Positions 1-8,606 of a DNA stretch of 64,000 nucleotides are shown piece after piece (the stretch's first letter is position 1; every line of letters starts with the position of its first letter). The notes under the pieces were generated by a model. That model was not told where the DNA came from. It worked only from the letters and a program-made list of their open reading frames with translations, and did no database searches. The position numbers were made by a program, and so were the translations under genes. The stretch comes from Synechococcus sp. PCC 7336 (GTDB lineage Bacteria > Cyanobacteriota > Cyanobacteriia > Thermostichales > PCC-7336). Where the stretch lies: contig NZ_CM001776.1 in the NCBI RefSeq assembly GCF_000332275.1, positions 4,276,008 through 4,340,007 of the forward strand, given 5' to 3'.

Positions 1-642
1 AAGCAGTAAAGGAGCATCTTTGAATGAATACATGGCTAGGTCTATGGCTGAGGTGGCGGCCTTGGACAGATAGGAATGCGGTCGTACCCAGTTCTGAGGG
101 GGCGGAGCCGTAGCAATATGGCTCCGCTACCCGACGTGCGCCAGGGCATGGCGCGCAGCGCCTTGCCCTGGCGCTGTCAACCGGAAGGCGAAAGCCAACC
201 GGGAAGTGACTAGAGGAAGGTGATCGAGCAGGTCAATCAGTTTATCTGGGGATGGGCTGGCTACTTTCGGCTAGCCACAGTCAAACTCGTGTTCGAGCAG
301 TTGGATCAATGGCTGCGCCGTCGGCTTCGTAAGATCTTATGGGAGCAATGGCGTACCCCGAAAACCCGCTGCCGAAAGCTGATTGCACTGGGGGTTAAAA
401 CAGAGCGTGCGCGTAAGGCAACTGCCACAGGCCGCGCGGCCTGGTGGAATGCGGGGGCCTCTCATATGCACGCGGCTATCACCAATCGGTTATTAGCTCA
501 ATGGGGACTTCTCAGTATGGGGACTTCTCAGTGTCGCCGAGTTGATTCGCGGTTGGCAGTGATCTACTTGAACCGCCGTGTACGGAACCGTACGCACGGT
601 GGTGTGGGAGGACGGGAGGGGCGACTCTCCCTCCTACCCGAT
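1..642 (+). mobile_element. Group II intron remnant, 3' end with internal deletion
   Basis: The left edge of the window carries the distal part of a retroelement. From about 85 to 200 the DNA is rich in perfect inverted repeats, for example a GCGCCAGGGC arm near 130 that pairs with GCCCTGGCGC near 165, as expected of ribozyme stems. A maturase C-terminal fragment follows (220-657), then hairpins matching intron domains V and VI, ending in CCTACCCGAT at about 642. Group II introns normally end in AY, which fits. The reverse transcriptase core is absent between the structured RNA and the maturase end, so the element looks internally deleted or joined from two parts. The true 5' end may lie outside the window. 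Confidence 0.6.
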
Positions 643-657
643 CATTTAGGTAAGTGA
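220..657 (+). pseudogene. Group II intron maturase C-terminal fragment
   Basis: Translation from the GTG at 220 gives the GIIM (maturase-specific) domain typical of the end of group II intron reverse transcriptases: INQ-like start (EQVNQFIWGWAGYF), then LDQWLRRRLRKILWEQW, then KTRCRKLIALG, then the WWNAG...AITNRLL segment. Normal proteins of this family have 400-600 residues with an N-terminal RT domain containing a YADD-type motif. None of that is present, so this is a remnant without polymerase activity. The last 40 or so codons read into the intron's own domain V/VI and are probably not meaningful protein. Confidence 0.75.
571..642 (+). ncRNA. Group II intron domains V and VI
   Basis: A hairpin at 571-603 pairs CCGCCGTG with CACGGTGG around a short GTACGG/CCGTAC-type upper stem and resembles catalytic domain V. 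The following G-rich/C-rich hairpin (about 608-642, GGGAGGG with CTCCCTCC and a lone A before CCCGAT) fits domain VI with its branch-point adenosine. Assigned by position and shape; the tertiary contacts were not modelled. Confidence 0.55.
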
Positions 658-916
658 GAAAGAGTTAGAAGCGGACAGATGGATTCTAGGGCAGACGGAG
701 TGCTAGGAGGAGCAATCTAGAGGACTTTAACTGTAGATATTGATTGGATTTTGGATTAGATTTCAAGGTATAGATATCGGAGGATTCGTGGAGTTCCAAT
801 TGAAGCCCAATACCTGAATCTCCTTTTGCGTATGGGTTTCAGCTAAGTATCAGAAAATATTTTTGCGCTAGCCGACCCTGATGAATATGGACTAAATCTG
901 AATTATCTAAGGGCTT

Positions 917-2608
917 ATGCACATTTTGCAAAAATATATAAAAGCATTGATAAGCGCGTGTTATTTGAAAGGCTCTTTCTCACGGTGCAGAGTCAGAATT
1001 TTCCAGGCAGGTTCTGGCATAGCTTTACTTTTTGGGATTATTGGATGCTCGATCTTCCTTACATCACATTCCTCTTCCAATATAATTTCTGCATCAGTAA
1101 TGGATCGAGATCGCCCCAATATCGTTATCATAGTTGCTGACGATCTCGGTTGGAACGACGTTGGCTACCACGGATCTGAGATTCAAACTCCAAACATCGA
1201 TCACCTAGCCGGAACATCTGTTCAATTAGATAGATTTTACGCTAAAAATTCCTGCACTCCTTATCGGGCAGCCTTGATGACAGGTGTTCATCCATTTCGC
1301 TATGGCATGTCAAGCAATGTCATTCAACCCTGGGATAGAGTTGGACTCCCTATTGATCGCCCCACTATTGCTGAAGTCCTTAAAGAATATGGATATAGAA
1401 CGGCAATTGTGGGCAAGTGGCACCTTGGCCACTGGAATGAAGCATTTTTGCCCACAAGCCGTGGATTCGATTATCACTACGGGAATTACTGCAGTGATTT
1501 AGATTACTTTAGCCATACTAATCCAAAGGGTGGCAGTTTAGACTGGCATAGGAATAGAACTCCTATAGAAGAAGAGGGTTACTCAACTGATTTATTGGCG
1601 GCTGAAGCTAGTAGTTTGATTGAGACTCACGACTACAATAAGACCCCTCTTTTTCTGTATGTTTCATTCAACGCTCCTCATACCCCGCTGCAAGCAAAAG
1701 AAGGATATATTGAAAACTACAGAAGCATTTCGAATGTTAATCGTAGAACCTATGGAGCAATGGTACAGTCTCTTGATGAGGGCGTGGGCACTATCGTATC
1801 TGCTCTCAAAAAAAGTACTGTTTGGGACAACACCCTTGTAGTATTCACGAGTGATAATGGCGGTGGGTACAACAGGGGTGCTGCAGGAGACAACCGGCCA
1901 TTAAATAATGATAAAGGGTCAGTTTATGACGGTGGAGTTAGAGTTCCTACACTTTTTAGATTTCCAAATAAGACTTTTTCAAATGAGATAGACAGTCACT
2001 TCTATTCCGTTGTTGATCTATTTCCAACTTTTCTGGAGGCTGCCGGCGTAGATTCAGGTGACTTCAAATTAATGGAGTTTGATGGGCAGTCTATTCTGTC
2101 ATCGATAACAAATGAAGCAGTCTTTGATAGAGATGAGATGATTGTTCAAATCGACTCGAGGGAAGAGGCCTCGGCTTTAATTCGTCCGCCGTATAAATAT
2201 ATTTGGCATCCAAAAAATTCTTGGTTTGAAACGGAGGAGCTCTACAATTTGGTAATAGATCCTGGAGAAGTTAACAATTTGATCGATTCAGAAGTCGAAC
2301 TCGCTCAACTAATGCGCGATCACTTAGCAAGTCATCGTCAAGATATTGCTCCTTCTATTCTAGTACCGCTCTCTAAGATTCCAAGCACTTGGGGAATTCC
2401 AAATGGCTTTATGGCTCCAAAAGTCATTAACCCAACGAAACTACAGCGATTAAATACATGGCCTAGTTGGGGAAATCCATTCTTATGGACTGAGAAAGTA
2501 AGGTGGTTGTCTTGGAAGAAGCTCCTTGTGCTGGGAATTTCTATCGGAATTTTCTTGGGGATAAGCTTCTCCTTTGCCTTCAGGCTTATCGCTAATCTGA
2601 GAGATTAA
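917..2608 (+). CDS. Sulfatase (arylsulfatase family, membrane- or envelope-associated)
   Basis: A 563-residue member of the type I sulfatases, which hydrolyse sulfate esters, often on polysaccharides. The metal-binding start reads NIVIIVADDLGWNDVGYHG (D75, D76). The signature C-T-P-Y-R at 113-117 supplies the cysteine that an activating enzyme would convert to formylglycine. GKWHLGHW and the FTSDNGG motif complete the active site. Residues 1-60 hold a basic stretch and a hydrophobic segment ending in IIGC at 41-44, which could be a signal anchor or lipobox. A second hydrophobic helix at about 535-556 lies near the C-terminus. The DNA is visibly A+T-richer than the second half of the window, like the next two genes, suggesting joint acquisition. 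The substrate is unknown; the glycosyltransferase neighbours point to a cell-surface glycan. Confidence 0.9.
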   Translation: MHILQKYIKALISACYLKGSFSRCRVRIFQAGSGIALLFGIIGCSIFLTSHSSSNIISASVMDRDRPNIVIIVADDLGWNDVGYHGSEIQTPNIDHLAGTSVQLDRFYAKNSCTPYRAALMTGVHPFRYGMSSNVIQPWDRVGLPIDRPTIAEVLKEYGYRTAIVGKWHLGHWNEAFLPTSRGFDYHYGNYCSDLDYFSHTNPKGGSLDWHRNRTPIEEEGYSTDLLAAEASSLIETHDYNKTPLFLYVSFNAPHTPLQAKEGYIENYRSISNVNRRTYGAMVQSLDEGVGTIVSALKKSTVWDNTLVVFTSDNGGGYNRGAAGDNRPLNNDKGSVYDGGVRVPTLFRFPNKTFSNEIDSHFYSVVDLFPTFLEAAGVDSGDFKLMEFDGQSILSSITNEAVFDRDEMIVQIDSREEASALIRPPYKYIWHPKNSWFETEELYNLVIDPGEVNNLIDSEVELAQLMRDHLASHRQDIAPSILVPLSKIPSTWGIPNGFMAPKVINPTKLQRLNTWPSWGNPFLWTEKVRWLSWKKLLVLGISIGIFLGISFSFAFRLIANLRD

Positions 2609-3237
2609 ATATGTTCTTATACTTGCTCTGGTAATGTAAATTTTAAGTGGATCCCAAAACCTTGAGGTAAGGATTCAGGTCTGATTTTAGGGATGAGAGA
2701 AGGAATCTGCCGTATATGGTAAGCAGCGATCAGCGCTGCTTGAGTTTATTTAGTAGTGCACTGAAAAATTTGAGTGAAGGAGGAAATAAAATCTCACCAG
2801 TTGAATGAAGAAATATCTCCCAACGGAATCTGTCCCACTGTCCTCACATAAAAGAGTCTTTGACTCCGTTCACATTGGCAGTAAGTAATGAATCTAATAG
2901 AGAGTAGACCAAGAAAGTCTTTAACTTTTCAGCCTAGGTCGAGAGCGAGTAAGGGGAAATTTAGCCGGGTTAACGTGAGTGAACCGTTGATGGCGAAGTG
3001 TCATCAATCAATGAGTGAAATCAGTCAGCTTGTTTCGTTACATTTCCATATGGTTCTGCTAGAATTTACTAAACTCGGCGATAGAGTCTGTAACCTAAAT
3101 GGCTAAATTTGCTTTAGCCAGTCTGGAAAATTCTTGTTGTTTTGGTGATTGGTAGAGGTCTTTTTTCCTGGCTTAGATGTAGCAATGCCAAAGAGAAGTT
3201 CGCACTGTCCAGTTTTCTATAGTTTAAGAAGAATCCT
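2609..3237. other. Intergenic stretch without a supported gene
   Basis: A+T-rich spacer between the sulfatase and the glycosyltransferase. The longest forward frame (2888-3106, 72 codons) has no recognisable domain and no clear ribosome-binding site. I see no RNA gene or mobile-element end here. Confidence 0.5.
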
Positions 3238-4266
3238 ATGACCTCCCCAAAGCTCTCATATGAAATCAAGCAAGATTCATTAAATATGACTCCGAAGGTG
3301 ACAGCAGCCATATGGATAGCCAATTTGAACTCCCGTCTAGCACTGTATAGTCTGACCGCCTTTATGATTGCTTTTCCCTTGAACTTCTTTGCTGCCATAC
3401 TTTGGCTCTTAGGTCCGTTAGCTAAGTACAGTTGGTTTTTGCAGCTTTATCGCTTGTCAGTTGCATTCACACTTTGTTCTGGCTTTGTACTATTTATAAG
3501 TCTATTTATATTTCACCGATTCTTAGCCCCAAAGCGAAATTTCTATTATAGCAGTCTTGCTAATGCTAAGGTTCATGTTGGCTTGACCGCCTATAATGAT
3601 GAGGTTTGTATTGGTAACGCAGTCCGGGATTTCAAAAGTAATCCTCAAGTAGACAAGGTCATTGTCATTGACAATAACTCTATAGATAATACTTACCAGG
3701 TTTCCCTTGAGAGTGGTGCTGATTTGGTTGTAACGGAACCTATATCAGGATACGGTTCTTGCTGCCAACGGGCACTAGCAGAGAGTGCAGTTGGTTTAGA
3801 GGATGACGACGTCATTATCCTCTGCGAAGGCGACCTTACATTCAGTGGTCATGATGTAAATAAATTTTTGGCTTATTTGGAGAACGCTGATTTAGTGTTA
3901 GGTACTCGGGCAACGCAAGAGCTTCGCGAGACTCATACTCAAATGGACTGGCTGATTAATCCAGGAAATCAAATTGTTGCCAAGATGATACAGACTCGTT
4001 TCTGGGGAACACGTCTTACCGATTGTGGATGCACCTATAGAGCAATCCGTGTAGGTTCCTATCGCTGTCTAAGGAGTTATTTAATGGTTCATGGCAATTA
4101 TTTCTCACCACACATGTTCATTGAAGCGTTGAAATTGCAGATGCGTGTAATCGAAATTCCTGTAGTATTTCGAGCTCGTTCAGGTGAGTCTAAAGGTGTT
4201 GGCTCTAATAAGATTAAAGCTGCAAGGGTAGCACTTCAAATGCTGGGTCTGCTGTATACTGCATAA
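3238..4266 (+). CDS. Family 2 glycosyltransferase with N-terminal membrane segments
   Basis: A 342-residue protein whose residues 110-330 form a GT-A fold resembling dolichyl-phosphate mannose/glucose synthases and UndP-sugar transferases. Visible motifs are VHVGLTAYNDE, the nucleotide-binding VIDNNSIDNT, EGDLTF at the position of the metal-binding acidic cluster, and a family-typical LVLGTRA. Unlike most such enzymes the transmembrane helices are N-terminal (about 35-60 and 70-98) rather than C-terminal. The likely role is to charge a lipid carrier with a sugar. The next gene encodes a polytopic protein of the type that uses such lipid-linked sugars, so the two may form a functional pair. 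The start at 3238 follows AAGAAGAA. Specific sugar and acceptor cannot be read from sequence. Confidence 0.85.
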   Translation: MTSPKLSYEIKQDSLNMTPKVTAAIWIANLNSRLALYSLTAFMIAFPLNFFAAILWLLGPLAKYSWFLQLYRLSVAFTLCSGFVLFISLFIFHRFLAPKRNFYYSSLANAKVHVGLTAYNDEVCIGNAVRDFKSNPQVDKVIVIDNNSIDNTYQVSLESGADLVVTEPISGYGSCCQRALAESAVGLEDDDVIILCEGDLTFSGHDVNKFLAYLENADLVLGTRATQELRETHTQMDWLINPGNQIVAKMIQTRFWGTRLTDCGCTYRAIRVGSYRCLRSYLMVHGNYFSPHMFIEALKLQMRVIEIPVVFRARSGESKGVGSNKIKAARVALQMLGLLYTA

Positions 4267-4399
4267 GCACAAAAATTATAGGAGCTCAATTCAGTTTTTT
4301 TGTTTTTTTACTCTTTCTGCCAATATCTTTAATGATTATTGGAATGAAAAAAACCAAATTCCACTCATAATCTTATACCATCGCTTGTAGGGGTTAATA

Positions 4400-6010
4400 A
4401 TGATTTTATGTAAAGCTATTTTTGGGAAAGCTAAGACAATATTTGACTTGATTGATTCCAAGGAAGGTATTATTTTTGATCTTTTAATTATTCTTATATG
4501 TATCTATAGTTTTGGACATAGTTGGGTTGAGTCAATTATTACTACTGATAATCATCATTGGGGCTTCATGTTTTCACAAGCTCTTGATATGAAAAGGGGA
4601 TTAATTCCACATAAAGAATTCTTGTTATCTTATGGATACATGACAACTTGGATTCAGAGCATTTCCCTAACTATTCTTGGGAAAAAAATTGTTTCAATAG
4701 GAATAGTAACTGGCTTATTTTATTCATTGAATCTTTTTCTGTCCTACCGCATTTTTCTAATATTTCTTCCAAAATATCTCTCCACTTTCTGTACATTTTT
4801 GATCTTCTCATTGCATGTGTTTATCTTTGATCCTTGGCCAAACTACTACTGCTATACTTTTCAATTACTATCAATTTTTCTATTTATTAGAGGCAGGAAA
4901 AATATCATATATATTACTGCTTCTGGATTTTTCTTAGGTTTGTCTTTCTTGGCTAGATACACATCTGCCCCAGCTATTTTACCTCCTTTCTTGATTGTAC
5001 TTGGATATGAGCTGCTAGTTCAAAAAAACTCAAGGAAAATTGTTTTAAAGACAATTGCAGTTTTTGGTTTAGGGTTCATAACTCCAATTATCTTATTTTT
5101 TGGATTCTTGTTTGATAATAATGCATTTGGCGATTTTCTCATTCAAAATAAAGTTTTAGCAGTTTTGTGGGGTTTTGAAAGATTAGAAAAAGACCGTTCG
5201 ATATTTTTGTCACTATTGAGTGGGCATGCAGATAAAGATAAATATCTTTTCTTTGTTGTTAATTTTTTGTCGACTCTATTGATTACCTCTTATCTTTTGT
5301 TTGATTCTTGGTCTCGCAAAAAAAGATTGAGCAGAAATGAAAATATCTTCTTTTTGCTTTGCTTAACTAGTCTCTTTGGATACTTAAATTCAATCCATAT
5401 TTTTGATGTATGGAGATTAGTCAATGGTTCATCAATTGGCTTTGGAGTCATTGCTTATTATCTCATGACAATATCTCAAGGTGTTAAGAGAAATATTAAA
5501 ATGATGATTTTATTGCCTCTTATTTCTGTTTGTTTCGTCTGGGCTAGTTATGGGATCTTAAAGACTTCATTTGATCATGCGAAATTAACTAGATATATTG
5601 TTCGAGGAGGTATTTCTACATCTGAAATTAGTATTTTTCAAGGAAAGATTTTTCGGAGTAATTACTATAACTTCCATCATGAAATATTTGAAAGTATATC
5701 AGAGCTTAGCTCTTTGCATTACATAATTAATTTCACACAAGATCCTGTTATCATGCTTATGAATGATTTGAGAAAAGTTCAACTTAGTTCGATTTATTTG
5801 CCTACTTTAGCTGATGAATATACTGATGAGTCAGAAAGAATTCAGCAAGTAATTAATGAAAAAGATGCAGTTATTCTTACCAGCGAAGAGTTTCAAGCAC
5901 CTGGGTATGAGGTTATTCATCAAAAGGCTTGGGACAGGAACTGGAACTGGTACCATAAAAAAATATTTGTTATCGCTCCAAGCGAGTCGCGAGGAAATAA
6001 GGAAGAGTAG
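4400..6010 (+). CDS. Polytopic membrane protein, probable PMT/ArnT-like glycosyltransferase
   Basis: A 536-residue protein with roughly ten hydrophobic segments. After the first helix comes a loop with TTDNHHWGFMFSQALDM, placed like the acidic catalytic loop of GT-C enzymes (PMT, ArnT, family 39/83), followed by SYGYMTTW. A soluble C-terminal part starts at about residue 410. This layout fits a transferase that moves a sugar from a polyprenyl-phosphate carrier to a substrate outside the membrane, but no motif is decisive. Coding DNA is very A+T-rich with many AAA, TTT and ATT codons, unlike the G+C-richer genes after 10 kb, which indicates foreign origin. It is preceded by the family 2 glycosyltransferase, about 130 bases upstream. 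Confidence 0.6.
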   Translation: MILCKAIFGKAKTIFDLIDSKEGIIFDLLIILICIYSFGHSWVESIITTDNHHWGFMFSQALDMKRGLIPHKEFLLSYGYMTTWIQSISLTILGKKIVSIGIVTGLFYSLNLFLSYRIFLIFLPKYLSTFCTFLIFSLHVFIFDPWPNYYCYTFQLLSIFLFIRGRKNIIYITASGFFLGLSFLARYTSAPAILPPFLIVLGYELLVQKNSRKIVLKTIAVFGLGFITPIILFFGFLFDNNAFGDFLIQNKVLAVLWGFERLEKDRSIFLSLLSGHADKDKYLFFVVNFLSTLLITSYLLFDSWSRKKRLSRNENIFFLLCLTSLFGYLNSIHIFDVWRLVNGSSIGFGVIAYYLMTISQGVKRNIKMMILLPLISVCFVWASYGILKTSFDHAKLTRYIVRGGISTSEISIFQGKIFRSNYYNFHHEIFESISELSSLHYIINFTQDPVIMLMNDLRKVQLSSIYLPTLADEYTDESERIQQVINEKDAVILTSEEFQAPGYEVIHQKAWDRNWNWYHKKIFVIAPSESRGNKEE

Positions 6011-6406
6011 ATTTTCGAGTAGTGCTAGATAATTTCACTCCTATGCCCTCACGCAATCGTACGTAAACGGTTCGTAAACCCATCAGTTTATACGCTCTCT
6101 TTAGTCTCATCGACTCACATAACCTGCTACTTTTCCTGATACTCCCAAAAACGATCAATTATCTGCACTATTCCCTGGCACTGGCTGCGCGGAGGGGTTG
6201 GCGCGATCGGATTTTTGGGGTTTGGGGGGTCTCTCGGCAGGTTTTCGGAGCTTCAGTGATAAGTATGGCTAATCGTTTGGAGGGGGGGTCGCTGGGGAGT
6301 AGCGGGAGGTGAAGTTTAGAGGGAGTAGTTAAATATTATGCTGTGAGGTGTGGCTTGTTTATGTTGCGGGTGATTGATATAGCTCAGTAAAATGGACTTG
6401 CCCAGA
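6011..6406. other. Intergenic stretch, G-rich in part
   Basis: No supported gene. A run of G-tracts around 6215-6315 (GGGGTTTGGGGGG and similar) has no coding sense in any frame. The region separates the A+T-rich glycan block from a broken toxin gene and an insertion-sequence remnant. Confidence 0.4.
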
Positions 6407-6552
6407 TCAAGGTAATAGTTTGAAACTGTTGCAGTGGCGAGGGCGAAACAAGGTAAAGTCTCGCCGGTCAAGAGTCAGGATCGTCTCACTCTGAATCCTT
6501 TCTGCAATCGCCATCACCGTGGCGTCCACGAAGTCTATCCTGCTATCTATTA
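6407..6552 (-). pseudogene. VapC-type PIN-domain toxin, C-terminal fragment
   Basis: Reading the minus strand from about 6550 to the stop at 6407-6409 gives IDFVDATVMAIAERI, then ILTLDRRDF, then RPRHCNSFKLLP. This is the typical end of a PIN-domain ribonuclease: an aspartate-containing DATVMAIAER helix, the LTLDRRDF strand and the RPRH...LLP tail. Upstream the frame meets an in-frame TGA next to the end of the IS21-like element, and no matching N-terminal half appears beyond the element. It is therefore a 5'-truncated relic of about 47 codons. No antitoxin gene is visible. Confidence 0.75.
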
Positions 6553-6557
6553 AATAT

Positions 6558-6596
6558 CAACCATCCTGGCCGGTCGGCGTCAATCATTCTGACCGG
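6558..6596 (+). repeat. Left terminal repeat of the IS21-like element
   Basis: Two sub-repeats, CAACCATCCTGGCCGG and TCAATCATTCTGACCGG, run inwards. They match the two sub-repeats at the other end read on the opposite strand, with the same spacing. Confidence 0.75.
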
Positions 6597-6763
6597 TTAC
6601 TGTAACGCGCAGTAAGCGGATGATGGTCGCATCAGCCAAGAAGTGCTCGGTGAGAGCAGTGGCGTCAGCCATCCTGTCGAGTTGCGATCGCCAAAAATGC
6701 AAACCTCGATGGCCTGCTGTGGCTGGGAACTCTCAGTTGGAATCGCAGTGTTTGTCGCGCTAT

Positions 6764-6918
6764 TCAAACAGCGATCGGTGAAAGCAGTGGCGTCAAGCAT
6801 CCTGCCGGGTTGCGCTCGCCAAGAGAGTGAGTCTCAACGGCCTTCTGTCGCCGGAAACTTTCAGTTTGAATCTCGATAATGGTGGCGTGATGCACGAGGC
6901 GATCGACCGCCGCAACCG
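6764..6918 (-). pseudogene. istB: IstB helper ATPase, C-terminal fragment
   Basis: In a frame different from istA, the minus strand reads AAVDRLVHHATIIEIQTESF, the usual last strand-turn-helix of IstB (consensus near VDRL..RA.II...G.SYR), and continues to a stop at 6764-6766. The Walker-containing body of the ATPase is missing. A second, more diverged copy of the same 3' end lies just downstream at about 6645-6772. Confidence 0.7.
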
Positions 6919-8043
6919 TCATGGTGGTGAGTGCAATCGCTTCAACTCCACCACTGGTTGCAGACCCACAAACCCCACCAAGCGGTCGTGGTGTAAGTGG
7001 ATCGTCAGTCGCTGGCCAATCAATCGAGAGGGGACGGTGTAGAGGATACAGCGCACGCTGATGGTACTGTTGCGAGTCACCTTAACCGAGAGCACTTCGC
7101 AATCCGGGTGACGATGAGTCGGCAGAGCTCCCAGAAATTCTCGTTCGATGCCGAACTCTGCCTCGCAGCTCTGATTGAGAGAGGCCACCACTTCGGCAAT
7201 ACAAGCCTGATAGTCGGCTTTCGAGTCGAAGTCCGTGCTTCCCCGCAGCAGCAGGGCTTGGCGTAATCGCTGTTTGAAGTGACCGTGCGGGGATTCGATG
7301 GAACCGTTCTCGTGACCCTGACCCCGGTTATTCCGACTGGGCCGCATGCGGTAGTGTTCGCACAGCTTTTGGTAGCTGAAACTCAAGTCTTTTTCCACTC
7401 GTCCTCCCAGGTTGCGATAGGCAGCACTGAGGCTATCGGTGCGATGTGCTTTGGGCACTCCGCCACATTCATGCAGGGCATTTTGCAGGCATTCGGAGAG
7501 ACTGATGAAACTTTCCCCCCCTTCCACAATCTCCACATATTGCCAACCGCTGTAGGCCAGACGGTAGTGATAGAGCAGGTGGGCAAAGGCTTCTCCCCCG
7601 ATGGTGACCTTCACCCGTTTCAGTTGCGTGTAATCCGACAGACCTTGCTCGCCTGGACGATGCTCCTGGGGAAACATCACTTCTTTGGCTGGGCCATGCT
7701 GGGCTCGCCATTGCTGCACTCGCCTTTGCAGCGTTCTCAAGATGGAACGGGAATACTCGCCAGGGTGCTTCCTCTGTAGATAGAGCAACAGGGTCATCGG
7801 TTTGAGCTTCGGTTCCCGACGCAGCAACGGTTCCAGCTCACTTTCCCATACAGCCTCTAGCGGATCTGGGCGACTGCGCCAGCGCTGACGCGCCTTTCCC
7901 GGTTGATGCTCCCCCCTCTCAATTCGTCGACTGCTTCGGGTTGATATTCCAGCTTTGGCTGCCGCAGCTTCCTGCTCGCAACCTCCCTCTCTTGCATTCA
8001 TATAGATCTTGACCTGTCGTTGATTGATTCGTTGACCGGGCAC
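6919..8043 (-). CDS. istA: IS21-family transposase IstA, C-terminally truncated
   Basis: A 374-residue DDE-type transposase. An N-terminal helix-turn-helix (INQRQVKIYMNAREGG...AAAKAGISTRSSRRI) binds the element ends. The catalytic core includes SDYTQLKRVKV (first D), HRTDSLSAA (second D) and GHENGSIESPHGHFK (E). Full-length relatives have about 450-520 residues. Here the protein stops after ...QPVVELKRLHSPP because the DNA jumps into the istB end. The catalytic triad is retained, so some binding or catalytic activity is possible, but without IstB efficient transposition is unlikely. It starts at a GTG at 8043. Confidence 0.85.
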   Translation of the reverse strand: MPGQRINQRQVKIYMNAREGGCEQEAAAAKAGISTRSSRRIERGEHQPGKARQRWRSRPDPLEAVWESELEPLLRREPKLKPMTLLLYLQRKHPGEYSRSILRTLQRRVQQWRAQHGPAKEVMFPQEHRPGEQGLSDYTQLKRVKVTIGGEAFAHLLYHYRLAYSGWQYVEIVEGGESFISLSECLQNALHECGGVPKAHRTDSLSAAYRNLGGRVEKDLSFSYQKLCEHYRMRPSRNNRGQGHENGSIESPHGHFKQRLRQALLLRGSTDFDSKADYQACIAEVVASLNQSCEAEFGIEREFLGALPTHRHPDCEVLSVKVTRNSTISVRCILYTVPSRLIGQRLTIHLHHDRLVGFVGLQPVVELKRLHSPP

Positions 8044-8086
8044 TATGCAGATGGGGATATGGGTTGCTGCTTAGTTTCCGCTTTCA

Positions 8087-8125
8087 CCGGCCAAGATGAT
8101 TGACACTTGGCGGCCAAGATCATTG
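8087..8125 (-). repeat. Right terminal repeat of the IS21-like element
   Basis: On the minus strand this reads CAATGATCTTGGCCGCC followed by TCAATCATCTTGGCCGG. It is an inverted copy of 6558-6596 with about three quarters of positions shared and identical spacing. Confidence 0.75.
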
Positions 8126-8131
8126 TCGCCA

Positions 8132-8606
8132 GATAGGCAATTACCCTGGTCAGAGACTAGGGTTCTGCATCAGTTGTACTTGACAAAACAGATATCACTC
8201 TATTCATTTTAGCGGCAGCCAAGATAGATACGCTTTACTCCGTATAGAATACTACGGACTTTTTAAGAGCCTCTATTTTTAGCCTCTAGAGCTGGACCTG
8301 AATCCCAAGAATCTGATTGCCGATCGATGCTTCTTTGCCACAGAATAGCAAAAATGATACTTTTCACCTTTCGGTGAAGGCAGACATCATCGAAATTCGT
8401 TAACGGGTTTCTATTTGCATAGCCATCTCCAGCAAATGGAGCTTCTAAGCCAGATTCTCATGATATCTTCCGTATCAGAAGCTACGACATAAGTGCGATT
8501 GTCCTGGCATTTGTTCGTTGGGCTGATGGCTACTGTACGGAGTGTTGCTGCCTCAGATCGGATATTTTCTCAAGTATGAGTTGCTTATTTTTGAGGAGAA
8601 AGTTAG
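8132..8606. other. Intergenic stretch upstream of the TIR gene
   Basis: About 475 bases with no supported gene. It includes the flank of the IS21-like element and the presumed promoter of the TIR gene. A GAGGAGA ribosome-binding site at 8592-8598 precedes the GTG at 8607. Confidence 0.4.

Larger units (their letters stand above)
6553..8131 (-). mobile_element. IS21-family element with internal deletion
   Basis: The element encodes an IstA transposase on the minus strand and ends in a remnant of IstB. Both ends carry multiple transposase-site repeats in inverted orientation, 39 bases each (6558-6596 and 8087-8125), as is usual for this family. The interval from the end of istA to the end of istB is collapsed: the last istA codons run out of frame into the final codons of istB. 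An intact element would be about 2.4-2.6 kb, so it probably cannot move unaided. A truncated PIN-toxin gene abuts its left end. I could not recognise a target-site duplication. Confidence 0.8.
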
